A DNA stretch of 64,000 nt, taken from Deltaproteobacteria bacterium (lineage in GTDB: Bacteria > Desulfobacterota > Desulfomonilia > UBA1062). Positions 1 to 8,770 of this stretch are shown here, one piece after another. Positions within the stretch are counted from its first letter, which is position 1. Each line of letters begins with the position of its first letter. The position numbers and the translations under genes are program-made. Location: NCBI GenBank assembly GCA_018434685.1, contig JAHDOV010000003.1, forward strand, positions 216,302-280,301. Direction: 5' to 3'. The notes under the pieces are model-generated. The model did no database searches, was not told where the DNA came from, and saw only the letters and a program-made list of their open reading frames with translations.

Positions 1-735
1 ATATCCCAATATCCCATCCAGACCGGGCGCATTACCGGTGAAGAACTCCTGCCCGAAGACGTGGTGAAAAACGCCATTGACCGAAGGTGCAGGAGCATTT
101 CCTATACCTACACGGAACCGACGATCTACATCGAGTACGTCCTCGACACGGCCGAGGCGGCCAAGACCAGAGGCATCTACAATACCATGATCACCAACGG
201 GTACATCTCTGCTTCGGTGGTCGAAGGGAGCCTCAAGGGGCTGATCGATGCCGCCAATATCGATCTGAAGTCTTTTTCGGAGAGTTTCTACAAGAGGCTC
301 TGCTCCGGAAGGCTCCAGGGCGTGCTCGATGCCATCAGGGCCTATCATGCCGCCGGGGTGTGGATAGAGATCACCACGCTGCTCATCCCGAAAGAGAACG
401 ATTCAAGGGAAGAGCTGAAGGATATCGCAGCCTTCATCAAGTCCATAAGCCCGGATATCCCCTGGCACATCAGCCGGTACTACCCCCACTATCTCTACGA
501 CAGTGCCCCGCCCACCCCGGTCCGGGAGGTCGAGGCCGCCCGAGATATAGGATTGAGTGAAGGCCTTAATTATGTGTATACAGGGAATGTCATGGGACAC
601 ACCGGGGAAAATACCCTTTGCCATCACTGTGGAAGGGAGATTATTAGAAGGAGAGGTTTTTTTGTGACAGAAAAGGCGATGCGGGGAGGTGCATGCCTCC
701 ATTGCGGCCAAACAATACCAGGGAGGTTCGAATGA
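1..735 (+). CDS. amrS: AmmeMemoRadiSam-type radical SAM enzyme, 5' partial
   Basis: The reading frame is open at base 1, so the N-terminus with the iron-sulfur CxxxCxxC cluster motif lies outside the window; about 244 residues remain. Visible hallmarks resemble pyruvate-formate-lyase-activase-like enzymes of the AmmeMemoRadiSam family: SYTYTEPTIY, TNGYIS, a VWIEITTLLIP strand, WHISRYYPHY, and a C-terminal tail with two CxxC pairs (CHHCG and CLHCG) typical of the family. Members are encoded with Memo and AMMECR1 proteins; their reaction is not settled. The stop overlaps the next gene's ATG by 4 bases, so this is the first visible gene of a translationally coupled run that continues to DNA polymerase I. 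I am confident of the family, less so of the symbol. Confidence 0.8.
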   Translation: MSQYPIQTGRITGEELLPEDVVKNAIDRRCRSISYTYTEPTIYIEYVLDTAEAAKTRGIYNTMITNGYISASVVEGSLKGLIDAANIDLKSFSESFYKRLCSGRLQGVLDAIRAYHAAGVWIEITTLLIPKENDSREELKDIAAFIKSISPDIPWHISRYYPHYLYDSAPPTPVREVEAARDIGLSEGLNYVYTGNVMGHTGENTLCHHCGREIIRRRGFFVTEKAMRGGACLHCGQTIPGRFE

Positions 736-902
736 AACACCAGAATTTTATGCTCAAGGTAGTGGATGCAAAGAAGGCCGACATCAGAAAGGCCCTGAAA
801 GATGCCGGTATAGAGGTTCGTTCTCTGACCGAGGTGTATTCCGAAGATATAGAGGGTGAAGAGAAAGAGAAAGACGATGCCGGGAAAACAGACAAAGGAT
901 AA
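732..902 (+). CDS. Small charged protein of unknown function
   Basis: A 56-residue frame starting at an ATG that overlaps the preceding stop (ATGA). The first 35 residues alternate hydrophobic and basic (MLKVVDAKKADIRKALKDAG), suggesting one small alpha/beta unit; the tail is a run of Glu, Lys and Asp. It overlaps the start of the downstream aminopeptidase by about 26 bases if that gene starts at 877. Coupling on both sides is the main reason to believe it is translated. I do not recognise a family and infer no function. Confidence 0.5.
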   Translation: MKHQNFMLKVVDAKKADIRKALKDAGIEVRSLTEVYSEDIEGEEKEKDDAGKTDKG

Positions 903-2238
903 GGCAGACCTTACGTACAAACCGAAATCGGGCTGGGAGATCCTGAAGGATAACGCACCCCAGATCGAGACGTACAACAACGAATACAGGGAGTTCCTGT
1001 CCCGGGTGAAGACCGAGCGGGAAGCGGTGTCGTATCTCGTAGAGGCTGCACAGGGCAGAGCTGGGCTCATAGTGTATGAAAACAGGGGCAAGGCCATTGC
1101 CCTGTGCCGGAAAGGGGTGTCCCCCCTCGCAGACGGCATCAGACTGGTGGTTGCCCATCTCGACAGCCCGCGCCTCGATCTGAAGGCGAACCCTCTCTAT
1201 GAAGACACCGACCTCGTCATGCTCAGGACGCACTACTACGGGGGCATCAAGAAGTATCAGTGGCTGGCACGGCCGCTAGCCCTTCACGGGCTGGTGGTGA
1301 AGGCGGACGGGAGTTCTGTCAGGATCGTCATCGGTGAGGACAGTGACGATCCCTGCTTCACCATCGATGATCTGCTCCCCCACCTTGCCGGAAACACCCA
1401 GTACACCAAGAAGGTCAGCGATGCCTTCCAGGGGGAAAAGCTCAGCATCATATTCGGTTCCATGCCGGACCTGAAGGCAAAGGATGACAAGGTCAAGAGA
1501 CGGGTGCTCGCCCTGCTGAACGAGAAATACGGCATGGTCGAACAGGATTTTGTCTCCGCAGACCTGGAGGTCGTGCCTGCGGGCATTGCCCGGGAAGTGG
1601 GGTTGGACCGTTCGTTGATCGGGGCATACGGCCAGGACGACCGGGCATGCGCGTATGCTGCATTCGCTGCGGTGCGCGATTGCTCGAACGTGCCCTGCAC
1701 CACGGTGGCCCTGCTCGTGGACAAGGAAGAGATCGGCAGCGACGGCAATACCGGGGCAAAGAGCAACTTCCTGGAAGAGGTGCTCTGGGAGCTCTCCGAG
1801 CGGTTCCAGCAGGACATCGTTCCCACGAGGGTTCTCTACAGGAGCAGGGCCATCTCCGGTGATGTGAACGGTGCCTTCGACCCCGAATACCCCGAGGTGC
1901 ATGAAAAGACCAACGCTGCAAAGATCGGCTACGGCGTATGTGTGACAAAGTTCACCGGCTCCCGGGGAAAGGTGGGCTCGAACGAGGCCCACGCAGAGTA
2001 TATGGGCTGGATCAGGGCGTTTCTGAACCGGAGGAACATCCCCTGGCAGACAGGGGAGCTCGGCAAGGTTGACGAGGGCGGCGGCGGAACGGTCGCAAAA
2101 TATTTTGCCGAATACGGCATGGATGTTGTGGACATGGGGCCGGCACTGCTGTCTATGCACGCCCCGTTCGAGCTTTCATCGAAGGTGGATACCTACTCTA
2201 CGTACCTGGCGTACCGGGCTTTTATGGAGGAACGATGA
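877..2238 (+). CDS. M18 family aminopeptidase
   Basis: A cytosolic zinc aminopeptidase of the M18 (aspartyl aminopeptidase/Ape1-like) family, of about 453 residues, a usual length for the family. Metal and catalytic motifs are visible in order: VAHLDSPR (His ligand), YGQDDRACAY (bridging Asp), DKEEIGS (general base Glu and ligand), SGDVNGAFDP (Asp ligand), and a C-terminal MHAPFE (His ligand). The family removes N-terminal residues from peptides during turnover. ATG 877 is chosen over an upstream in-frame GTG at 856, but neither has a strong ribosome site. The stop overlaps the next gene by 4 bases. Confidence 0.85.
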   Translation: MPGKQTKDKADLTYKPKSGWEILKDNAPQIETYNNEYREFLSRVKTEREAVSYLVEAAQGRAGLIVYENRGKAIALCRKGVSPLADGIRLVVAHLDSPRLDLKANPLYEDTDLVMLRTHYYGGIKKYQWLARPLALHGLVVKADGSSVRIVIGEDSDDPCFTIDDLLPHLAGNTQYTKKVSDAFQGEKLSIIFGSMPDLKAKDDKVKRRVLALLNEKYGMVEQDFVSADLEVVPAGIAREVGLDRSLIGAYGQDDRACAYAAFAAVRDCSNVPCTTVALLVDKEEIGSDGNTGAKSNFLEEVLWELSERFQQDIVPTRVLYRSRAISGDVNGAFDPEYPEVHEKTNAAKIGYGVCVTKFTGSRGKVGSNEAHAEYMGWIRAFLNRRNIPWQTGELGKVDEGGGGTVAKYFAEYGMDVVDMGPALLSMHAPFELSSKVDTYSTYLAYRAFMEER

Positions 2239-2879
2239 AGGAGGAGAATTTCGCCCATATGGGGTCTCTCATGGGCGGTATGGTGCATAATCTCAATACA
2301 CCGTTGATGTGGGTCATGGGGAGGGCGCAGCTCTTACAGGCGAGAAACGACAGGTTCGACACGTTCAGGGACCTGTCCGAAGAAGAGCTCGTAACGATCC
2401 GGGAGAAGAACCACAAGGACATAACCTCGATCCAGGAAGGCGCGGAAAAGATCGACCACATGCTCAAGGCGCTCAGTTACAAGGTGCAGATGATCCATGA
2501 AGGCCGCACCTCCATTGAACTGAGAGAGTATCTGGAGATGGAGATCGACTTTCTCATGGCGGACATGAGGTTCAAGCATGAAACCAAACGGGAGATATCC
2601 CTGGATTCGAGGTCCTGCTATGTCAAGGGCGACTATAATGTAATCTCCCATGCCGTAACCGGGATCATCAATTGGATCATCAATTCGACCGAAAAGGGCA
2701 GGACCCTGCGGATCGTCCTGGAAAACGGGATAATCCGCCTGGGATGTCCCGGATTGAAGAGCGATGCCATAACCGAGGAGCACATGAAGGATCTCTGCAG
2801 GGGACTGAAGGACTCGGCGGACATCATCGTGGATGACAGCAGCGGATTTGAAATTTCACTGTGCCTGAAGGACGCCTGA
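2235..2879 (+). CDS. Histidine-kinase-like dimerisation protein lacking clear ATPase boxes
   Basis: 214 residues. Near the N-terminus, [21 protein letters not shown] matches the H-box of HisKA dimerisation domains, with the candidate phosphoacceptor His followed by NxxTPL. A long helical stretch follows. The C-terminal part (about 105-214) has the size of a HATPase_c domain and an [18 protein letters not shown] segment that could be a degenerate N-box, but no convincing G1 or G2 glycine-rich boxes. No sensor or membrane segment is present. It may be a phosphotransfer protein or a kinase whose ATP site has decayed. It sits in a coupled operon between aminopeptidase and NUDIX genes, overlapping both by 1-4 bases. 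Confidence 0.6.
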   Translation: MKEENFAHMGSLMGGMVHNLNTPLMWVMGRAQLLQARNDRFDTFRDLSEEELVTIREKNHKDITSIQEGAEKIDHMLKALSYKVQMIHEGRTSIELREYLEMEIDFLMADMRFKHETKREISLDSRSCYVKGDYNVISHAVTGIINWIINSTEKGRTLRIVLENGIIRLGCPGLKSDAITEEHMKDLCRGLKDSADIIVDDSSGFEISLCLKDA

Positions 2880-3349
2880 TGTCCACCTTTGAGAGCATCA
2901 CGTGCCCGAACTGCGGGCAGAACATCACCCGGTACCGGAATCCCGTACCGACCGTCGATATCATCATTGAGTACTCTGACGGGATCGTCCTGGTTGCCAG
3001 GAAGAACCCTCCCCACGGGTGGGCTCTTCCCGGAGGGTTTGTGGACTACGGTGAATCCGTGGAACAGGCTGCCGAACGGGAGGCACGGGAGGAAACAGGC
3101 CTGGAGGTCAGGAACCTCCGGATGTTCCACGTCTACTCCGACCCTCAGCGTGATCCGCGGTTCCATACCATAACGACCGTGTTTGTGGCACGGGGTGACG
3201 ACGTGCCCGAGGCAGGCGACGATGCCAGTGAAGCACGGGTCTTCGGGCTGGACAAGCTCCCCGAACCCATCGTGTTCGACCATGCGAAGATCCTCGAGGA
3301 TTACCGGAGATGGAAGCAGGGGGCGGGCACGGGGATGCCGGTGACCTGA
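2879..3349 (+). CDS. NUDIX hydrolase with N-terminal Cys pair
   Basis: 156 residues from an ATG that overlaps the preceding stop (TGATG). The NUDIX box is complete: [20 protein letters not shown] followed by ETGLEV, providing the Mg2+-binding glutamates that cleave nucleoside diphosphates linked to another group. Residues 9-12 read CPNC, half of a zinc ribbon, as in ADP-ribose or NADH pyrophosphatase-like members; no second CxxC pair is present. The substrate cannot be assigned. The next gene, DNA polymerase I, again starts in a TGATG overlap, so a nucleotide-pool cleaning role is a reasonable inference. Confidence 0.85.
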   Translation: MSTFESITCPNCGQNITRYRNPVPTVDIIIEYSDGIVLVARKNPPHGWALPGGFVDYGESVEQAAEREAREETGLEVRNLRMFHVYSDPQRDPRFHTITTVFVARGDDVPEAGDDASEARVFGLDKLPEPIVFDHAKILEDYRRWKQGAGTGMPVT

Positions 3350-5916
3350 TGGAACGCACAGAACTCTATCTCATTGACGGCAGCTCGTATATCTACCGGG
3401 CATTCTATGCCATGAGGAACCTCTCCACATCCAGGGGCCTGCCCACGAACGCCATTTATATCTTTTCCCGCATGCTGCTCAAGCTGCTCAAGGAGAAGAA
3501 CCCGCAGCACATCTGTTTCGTCCTCGACTCCAGGGGGCCGACCCACCGGCATGAACTCTATAGGGAATACAAGGCGAAACGGCAGAAGATGCCCGAGGAT
3601 CTCGGGGTTCAGATCCCGTACATCATCGAGATCGTCAGGGCCATGGGCATACCCCAGATGCAGGTCGAGGGGCTCGAGGCGGACGATATCATTGCAACCC
3701 TGGCGCGGCGGTATAAATCCGAGTTCCGGGTGATCGTAATCTCCGGCGACAAGGACCTCATGCAGCTGGTGGACGACACCACGAAGGTGTGGGACACGCT
3801 CAAGGATGTCACGTACGACCGGGACGGGGTAAGAGAGAAATACGGGGTCTACCCTGAATACATCGCAGACCTGCTGGCCATCATGGGAGACAGCTCCGAC
3901 AACATACCCGGAGTCCCGGGCATCGGGGCGAAGGGGGCGTGCGACCTCGTCAATTCCTACGGTCATGTGGCAGAGATTATCGCGAGCGCCTCACAGATCA
4001 GCGGTGCAAAGCAACGGCAGGCAATCCGGGACCATGCGGAGCAGGCCCTGTTCGGGCTGGAACTCGTCCGGCTTGACCGGGATGTGGAGCTGGACTTCGG
4101 CCTTGAGGACATCGTGAAGCAGGAAACGCAGGTGAGCACGCTTGCGGACCTCTTCCGGGACCTCGAGTTCAAGGCGCTCCTTGCCGAGATTTCAGAGGAA
4201 AAGCCCCGTGACATAAGCCCTGATCACGACGGAGAGATAGTGTACGCCCAAAGGGATGACCTCGCGGGCGAGGCGGGCATGTACCTGGTTGGCGGTGCCG
4301 GTTCTGCGGTTTCCCAGGGCCGGGTGAGCTATGTGAGCCTGGAGCGCGACCGGTATCTGTATCCGCTCAAGAATCCGAACCTGAGTCTGTGCATGCACGA
4401 TGCAAAGGAGATCCTCGTTGCGGCCAAAAAAGCCGGCATCGAGGTGAAGGCCTCCTTCAACGATACCATGATTGCGGCCTACTGTATCGATGCAGCCAGC
4501 GGCACGACAAGCCTTGAGGACCTTGCCAGGGCACACCTGGACAAGGATATCCGGAGCCTGAAAGACCTGACGGGCACGGGGAGGAATGCAAAGGGTGTTG
4601 AAGGGATCGAGGAATCGGTTCTCGCGGATCATCTCGCCTCCCATGCCCAGGTGCTGCCCGCACTCCAAAAGACCCTGGACGGTCATATGAAACAGCTCGG
4701 GGTGGATACCATCTATTCCACCATCGAGATTCCGCTGATCGATGTGCTGGCAGCCATGGAGCACGTGGGGGTCCTGGTGGATGTACAGGGGCTCGCCGAG
4801 ATATCGGCAGAGATCGATGTTCACCTGCAGTCCATGGAAAAGCAGATCTACGCCATGGCGGGCAGATCGTTCAACATCAATTCACCCAAACAGCTGGGCA
4901 CGATCCTCTTCGAGGAGCTCGGCCTGCCGGTTGCCCGAAAGACCAAGACGGGATATTCCACGGACAGCAGGGTGCTCGAGGCGCTTGCACCCAGGCATGA
5001 ACTCCCGGCGCTCATCCTCGATTACCGGATGTTCTCAAAACTCAAGAGCACCTATGTGGATGCGCTGCCGGCCATGGTCGATCCGGCAACAGGCAGGGTC
5101 CACACCCGGTTCAACCAGGCCACCACGGCCACAGGCCGGATCTCGTCTTCGGATCCGAACCTGCAGAATATCCCTATCAGGAGCGAGACGGGCAAGAGGA
5201 TTCGTCGTGCCTTCATCGCACCCGAGGGGTTCTCGATCCTCAGCGCGGACTATTCCCAGATCGAGCTCAGGATTCTGGCACACATCTCCGGGGACGAGAC
5301 ACTCATGGACTCGTTTGCGAAAGAGATGGACATCCATGCCCGGACCGCTGCCGAGGTGTTCGATATCCCCCTCGAAGAGGTGAGTGAGAATCAGCGCAGA
5401 CAGGCAAAGACCATCAATTTCGGCATCATCTACGGCATGGGCCCGCACAAACTCTCTCAGGATCTCGGAATAAAAAGGGATGTGGCGAACCGCTACATCA
5501 GGAACTACCTCGCCAAGTACCCCGGAGTGAAGGGTTATATGGAGACCATCGCCCAGGCAGCCTCGAAAGACGGCTTTGTCACTACGATCATGGGCCGGAG
5601 AAGATCGATCCCCCAGATCAATTCAGGCAATTTCAACGAGCGGGAGGGGGCCCGGCGGATCGCCATCAACACGCCGATCCAGGGGAGTGCGGCAGATATC
5701 ATCAAGATCGCCATGGTCAGGATCCACGAAAGGCTCAAATCCATGAAGAGCAGGATGATCCTCCAGGTGCATGATGAACTCGTGTTCGAGGCGGCCCGGG
5801 ATGAGGTGGATGAGCTCCGGGAACTCGTCAGGCACGAGATGGAAAACGCCTATGCCCTCAAGGTGCCGATCAAGGTGGATATCGGCGTGGGGAAAAACTG
5901 GGCCGAAGCCCATTAG
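3349..5916 (+). CDS. polA: DNA polymerase I with degenerate proofreading domain
   Basis: 855 residues. The N-terminal 5'-3' exonuclease (about 1-290) shows LIDGSSYIYRAFYA, GLEADDIIATLA and the GDSSDNIPGVPGIG helix-hairpin-helix. The polymerase domain (about 450-855) carries SADYSQIELRILAH (motif A), RRQAKTINFGIIYGM (motif B) and LQVHDELVFE (motif C). The central 3'-5' exonuclease region is short and lacks a recognisable DxE Exo I motif; HDAKEIL and FNDTMIAAY are its only echoes, so proofreading is probably absent, as in several bacterial Pol I enzymes. Role: gap filling and primer removal. The start is the ATG inside the TGATG overlap with the NUDIX gene. Confidence 0.95.
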   Translation: MERTELYLIDGSSYIYRAFYAMRNLSTSRGLPTNAIYIFSRMLLKLLKEKNPQHICFVLDSRGPTHRHELYREYKAKRQKMPEDLGVQIPYIIEIVRAMGIPQMQVEGLEADDIIATLARRYKSEFRVIVISGDKDLMQLVDDTTKVWDTLKDVTYDRDGVREKYGVYPEYIADLLAIMGDSSDNIPGVPGIGAKGACDLVNSYGHVAEIIASASQISGAKQRQAIRDHAEQALFGLELVRLDRDVELDFGLEDIVKQETQVSTLADLFRDLEFKALLAEISEEKPRDISPDHDGEIVYAQRDDLAGEAGMYLVGGAGSAVSQGRVSYVSLERDRYLYPLKNPNLSLCMHDAKEILVAAKKAGIEVKASFNDTMIAAYCIDAASGTTSLEDLARAHLDKDIRSLKDLTGTGRNAKGVEGIEESVLADHLASHAQVLPALQKTLDGHMKQLGVDTIYSTIEIPLIDVLAAMEHVGVLVDVQGLAEISAEIDVHLQSMEKQIYAMAGRSFNINSPKQLGTILFEELGLPVARKTKTGYSTDSRVLEALAPRHELPALILDYRMFSKLKSTYVDALPAMVDPATGRVHTRFNQATTATGRISSSDPNLQNIPIRSETGKRIRRAFIAPEGFSILSADYSQIELRILAHISGDETLMDSFAKEMDIHARTAAEVFDIPLEEVSENQRRQAKTINFGIIYGMGPHKLSQDLGIKRDVANRYIRNYLAKYPGVKGYMETIAQAASKDGFVTTIMGRRRSIPQINSGNFNEREGARRIAINTPIQGSAADIIKIAMVRIHERLKSMKSRMILQVHDELVFEAARDEVDELRELVRHEMENAYALKVPIKVDIGVGKNWAEAH

Positions 5917-6012
5917 CGAAAAACAGGCACTTTGCATGAGGCGCCAGGGAAAGATAGCTTGGGGATTTCGAACGTGATAAGATTTTCGGTCGAGATGATG
6001 TCGGAGTCATAG

Positions 6013-6042
6013 AAAAAGGGGGCAATGAACAATCTGCCCCCC
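6013..6042 (-). terminator. Rho-independent terminator of the acyl-CoA dehydrogenase gene
   Basis: On the minus strand, GGGGGCA pairs with TGCCCCC around a 10-base loop, directly followed by five T. It lies about 25 bases past the stop of the leftward acyl-CoA dehydrogenase gene and also separates it from convergent polA. Confidence 0.8.
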
Positions 6043-6064
6043 TCGTGTCGGTTCAGACTTTTAC

Positions 6065-7213
6065 TCAGCGTTTCCCCAGGACATTGCGGGCAACCACGAT
6101 CCTCATGATCTCGTTGGTCCCTTCGTAGATCTGGGTGATCTTTGCGTCTCTCATGAGCCGCTCCATGGGGTACTCGGTGACGTAGCCGTATCCGCCGAGG
6201 ATCTGGACACCTTCTATGGTGGCATCCATGGCCGTATCAGAGGCAAACATCTTTGCCATGGCCGCCTCCTTCTCGAAGGGCAGGCTGTTGCTTTCGAGCC
6301 AGGCCGCCTTGAGGATGAGCATTTCCGATGCATCGATCCGGGTGGCCATGTCGGCTATCTTGAACTGGGTTGCCTGGAAGGCCTCGAGGGGTTTTCCAAA
6401 CTGGACGCGTTCCTTGGAGTATTTCACCGACTCCTCGAGGCATGCCTTGGCGATACCCAGGGCCTGCGAGGCGATGCCGATCCGGCCGGAATCCAGGGTG
6501 GTGAGCATCTGCTTGAAGCCGCTCCCCGGGTCGCCCAGGATGGCGTCTTTCGGGATGCGTGCATCTTGGAATACGAGCTCTGACGTGCCTGAACCCCTGA
6601 TGCCGAGCTTGTCCTCGACCTTGCCCACCGAGAACCCCTCGGTCTCCTCGAGGTCGATGACGAACTGGGTGATCCCCTTGTAGCCCTTGGTCTTGTCGGT
6701 TACTGCTGCGATGACCCCATATTTGGCGATGTTCCCGTTGGTGATGAACTTCTTCTCCCCGTTGATGATCCATGAATCGCCGTCGAGGACGGCGCTCGTC
6801 TTCATGCCTGCAGGGTCTGAGCCGGCATTCGCCTCGGTCAGGCCGTAGCAGCCATTGGCCTCGCCGGATGCCACCGGGGTGTTGAACTTGATTTTCTGCT
6901 CTTCTGTGCCGAATTTGTAGACCGGGAATCCGTACAGGGAGTTGTTGACGGACATGATGACGCCGGTGCTGGCGCAGCCCCTTGATATCTCGATAAGAAT
7001 GAGGGCATACGCCAGGTAGTCCATGCCCGCCCCGCCATATTCCGCCGGTATGGCCACCCCCATGAAACCGTTCTCAGCCATCTTTCTCAGGGCCTCGTCG
7101 TTATGGCGATGGGTCTGATCGATCTGTGCGGCTATTGGTTTGAGCTCCTGATCGGCAAATTTACGTGCCATGTCCTGAACCATCTTGTGCTCATCGCTTA
7201 ATGAGAAATCCAT
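6065..7213 (-). CDS. Acyl-CoA dehydrogenase, short/medium-chain type
   Basis: 382 residues, the usual length of the soluble FAD enzymes that introduce the alpha-beta double bond in acyl-CoA. Visible are the FAD/substrate motifs GCYGLTEANAGSD and WIINGEKKFITNG, the substrate-side RVQFGKPL, and the catalytic glutamate in QIYEGTNEIMRI near the C-terminus, the position used by short-chain and butyryl-type enzymes. Electrons would go to an electron-transferring flavoprotein, not encoded here. It is monocistronic, with a 16-base palindrome about 100 bases upstream that could be a TetR-type operator and a strong terminator downstream. The exact chain length or branched substrate cannot be told. Confidence 0.92.
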   Translation of the reverse strand: MDFSLSDEHKMVQDMARKFADQELKPIAAQIDQTHRHNDEALRKMAENGFMGVAIPAEYGGAGMDYLAYALILIEISRGCASTGVIMSVNNSLYGFPVYKFGTEEQKIKFNTPVASGEANGCYGLTEANAGSDPAGMKTSAVLDGDSWIINGEKKFITNGNIAKYGVIAAVTDKTKGYKGITQFVIDLEETEGFSVGKVEDKLGIRGSGTSELVFQDARIPKDAILGDPGSGFKQMLTTLDSGRIGIASQALGIAKACLEESVKYSKERVQFGKPLEAFQATQFKIADMATRIDASEMLILKAAWLESNSLPFEKEAAMAKMFASDTAMDATIEGVQILGGYGYVTEYPMERLMRDAKITQIYEGTNEIMRIVVARNVLGKR

Positions 7214-7314
7214 GTTTTCCTCCTAAAGGTTGTAAGATATAAGCTTGTTATACCTTATATTTGTACAATCAGCTTTCTCCGAATACCCAAAAAAGCAACC
7301 CACCCAGCTCCAAC

Positions 7315-7330
7315 ATGAATGAGCATTCAT
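7315..7330. promoter_or_regulatory. Palindromic operator candidate upstream of acyl-CoA dehydrogenase
   Basis: ATGAATGAGCATTCAT: 7-base arms ATGAATG/CATTCAT around AG. It resembles operators of TetR-type fatty-acid regulators (for example TGAATGA-type half sites bound by Bacillus FadR). It lies in the 299-base gap between divergent acyl-CoA dehydrogenase and serC, about 100 bases before the former. Regulator unknown. Confidence 0.5.
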
Positions 7331-7442
7331 TTTCTATAACCTCTTACGCTGTCATTGTCAACAGGTTCATCAGCTGCCGATCGTCCCTGATATCCTCTGT
7401 TCGCAGGCATCGTGCAAGGAAGATCAGGCTGTAATAATTACC

Positions 7443-7470
7443 TTTACCATGAACCGGTATTTGGTATAAT
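7443..7470 (+). promoter_or_regulatory. Sigma-70-like promoter of serC
   Basis: TTTACC, 16 bases, then a perfect TATAAT at 7465-7470, about 42 bases before the serC start. Confidence 0.5.
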
Positions 7471-7512
7471 AGTACGATATATTAATCACTAGCGAGGAGG
7501 CATGAAGGAATT

Positions 7513-8595
7513 ATGAGAAATGTGTTCATTTTTAATGCAGGGCCTGCCGTACTGCCGGAGCCGGTTCTAGAGAGTACCAGCAAGGCCGCAATAAACTTCG
7601 CAAACACCGGCATGTCCATCATGGAAGTCAGTCATCGTTCCAAGGAATTCGATGCATTGATGAACGAGACCATATCCCTGCTCCAGAAGATCATGGGCAT
7701 CCCTGAGAATTACAAGGTGCTCTTTCTCCAGGGCGGTGCGAGCCTCCAGTTTGCCATGGTCCCCATAAACCTCCTGGGTGCCGGCAAGGTTGCGGATTAT
7801 ATCGATACGGGCAGCTGGTCTTCGACTGCCATCAAAGAGGCAAAGAAGATCGGAAAGGTCAACATCGCCGGATCGTCGAAGGCTGAAGACTACACGCGGA
7901 TCCCGTCCGCAGATGAGCTCTCGCTGACGCCGGATGCGGCGTACTGCCATATCACGTCCAACAACACCATCTATGGTTCCCAGTGGCAGTCCTTCCCGGA
8001 TACCAAGGGTGTCCCTCTTGTTGCAGACATGTCGTCCGACATCCTCTCACGGCAGATCGATGTCTCGAAGTTCGGGCTCATCTACGCCGGTGCCCAGAAG
8101 AACATGGGCCCTGCCGGGGTAACCGTGGTAATTATCAGGGACGACCTGGTGGATCTCGCCCCCGAGAATACCCCCACCATGCTCAAGTACTCGACGCACG
8201 TGAGCAAGAACTCCATGCACAACACCTGTCCGGTCATGGCCATTTTCGTCGTGCACGAGGTCCTGAACTGGATCATCGACCAGGGCGGGGTCTCGGCGAT
8301 CGAGAAGATCAATGAGAAGAAGGCCGCTCTCATCTATGAGATACTCGATTCAGGCGACTTCTACCGGGGCACCGTGCAGAAGGGGTCGCGCTCCCGCATG
8401 AATATCCCGTTCCGACTCCCGTCGGAAGATCTCGAGAAGGAATTCCTCGCGGGTGCCGCCAAGAAGAATCTGGTGGGGCTCAAGGGTCACCGTTCGGTGG
8501 GCGGCATCAGGGCCTCGATCTACAACGCCCTGCCAATCGAAGGCGCCCAGAGGCTTGCGGACTACATGGTGGAGTTCGCCAAAGGCAAGGCCTAA
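7513..8595 (+). CDS. serC: Phosphoserine aminotransferase
   Basis: 360 residues, full length for this PLP enzyme, which converts 3-phosphohydroxypyruvate and glutamate to phosphoserine in serine biosynthesis. NAGPAVLPEPV at the N-terminus, LFLQGGASLQF, HITSNNTIYGSQW and YAGAQKNMGPAG (the Lys forms the PLP Schiff base) are characteristic. The C-terminus has GLKGHRSVGGIRASIYNA. The ATG at 7513 overlaps the stop of a 4-codon frame (MKEL, from ATG 7502) that has its own strong GAGGAGG site, so a minicistron may feed ribosomes to serC. Flanked by a promoter and a clear terminator, so probably monocistronic. Confidence 0.95.
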   Translation: MRNVFIFNAGPAVLPEPVLESTSKAAINFANTGMSIMEVSHRSKEFDALMNETISLLQKIMGIPENYKVLFLQGGASLQFAMVPINLLGAGKVADYIDTGSWSSTAIKEAKKIGKVNIAGSSKAEDYTRIPSADELSLTPDAAYCHITSNNTIYGSQWQSFPDTKGVPLVADMSSDILSRQIDVSKFGLIYAGAQKNMGPAGVTVVIIRDDLVDLAPENTPTMLKYSTHVSKNSMHNTCPVMAIFVVHEVLNWIIDQGGVSAIEKINEKKAALIYEILDSGDFYRGTVQKGSRSRMNIPFRLPSEDLEKEFLAGAAKKNLVGLKGHRSVGGIRASIYNALPIEGAQRLADYMVEFAKGKA

Positions 8596-8604
8596 GAACT
8601 GTCC

Positions 8605-8637
8605 GGGCAGAGAACCGCGTTCTCTGCCCGCTCTTTT
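8605..8637 (+). terminator. Rho-independent terminator of serC
   Basis: Perfect 11-base stem GGGCAGAGAAC/GTTCTCTGCCC with a CGC loop, followed by GCTCTTTT. It begins 10 bases after the serC stop. Confidence 0.88.
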
Positions 8638-8710
8638 ACACCCTTTCTCCCTCCCGGCAGACTGCACGGTCGCCCGAGAAAATAAATCCGGTATTCCAAA
8701 AACATTGTGT

Positions 8711-8752
8711 TTGACAAGCAGCTTACATGCTTGCTACATAACAACTGTTATG
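8711..8752 (+). promoter_or_regulatory. tetR promoter overlapped by two inverted repeats
   Basis: TTGACA at 8711-8716, an 18-base spacer and TACATA at 8735-8740. CAAGCA/TGCTTG (8715-8720 and 8728-8733) spans the spacer, and a perfect 7-base palindrome CATAACA-AC-TGTTATG (8737-8752) covers the -10 end. This layout is typical of an autorepressed TetR gene. Confidence 0.55.
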
Positions 8753-8770
8753 CAGTGACAGGGGTTATCC

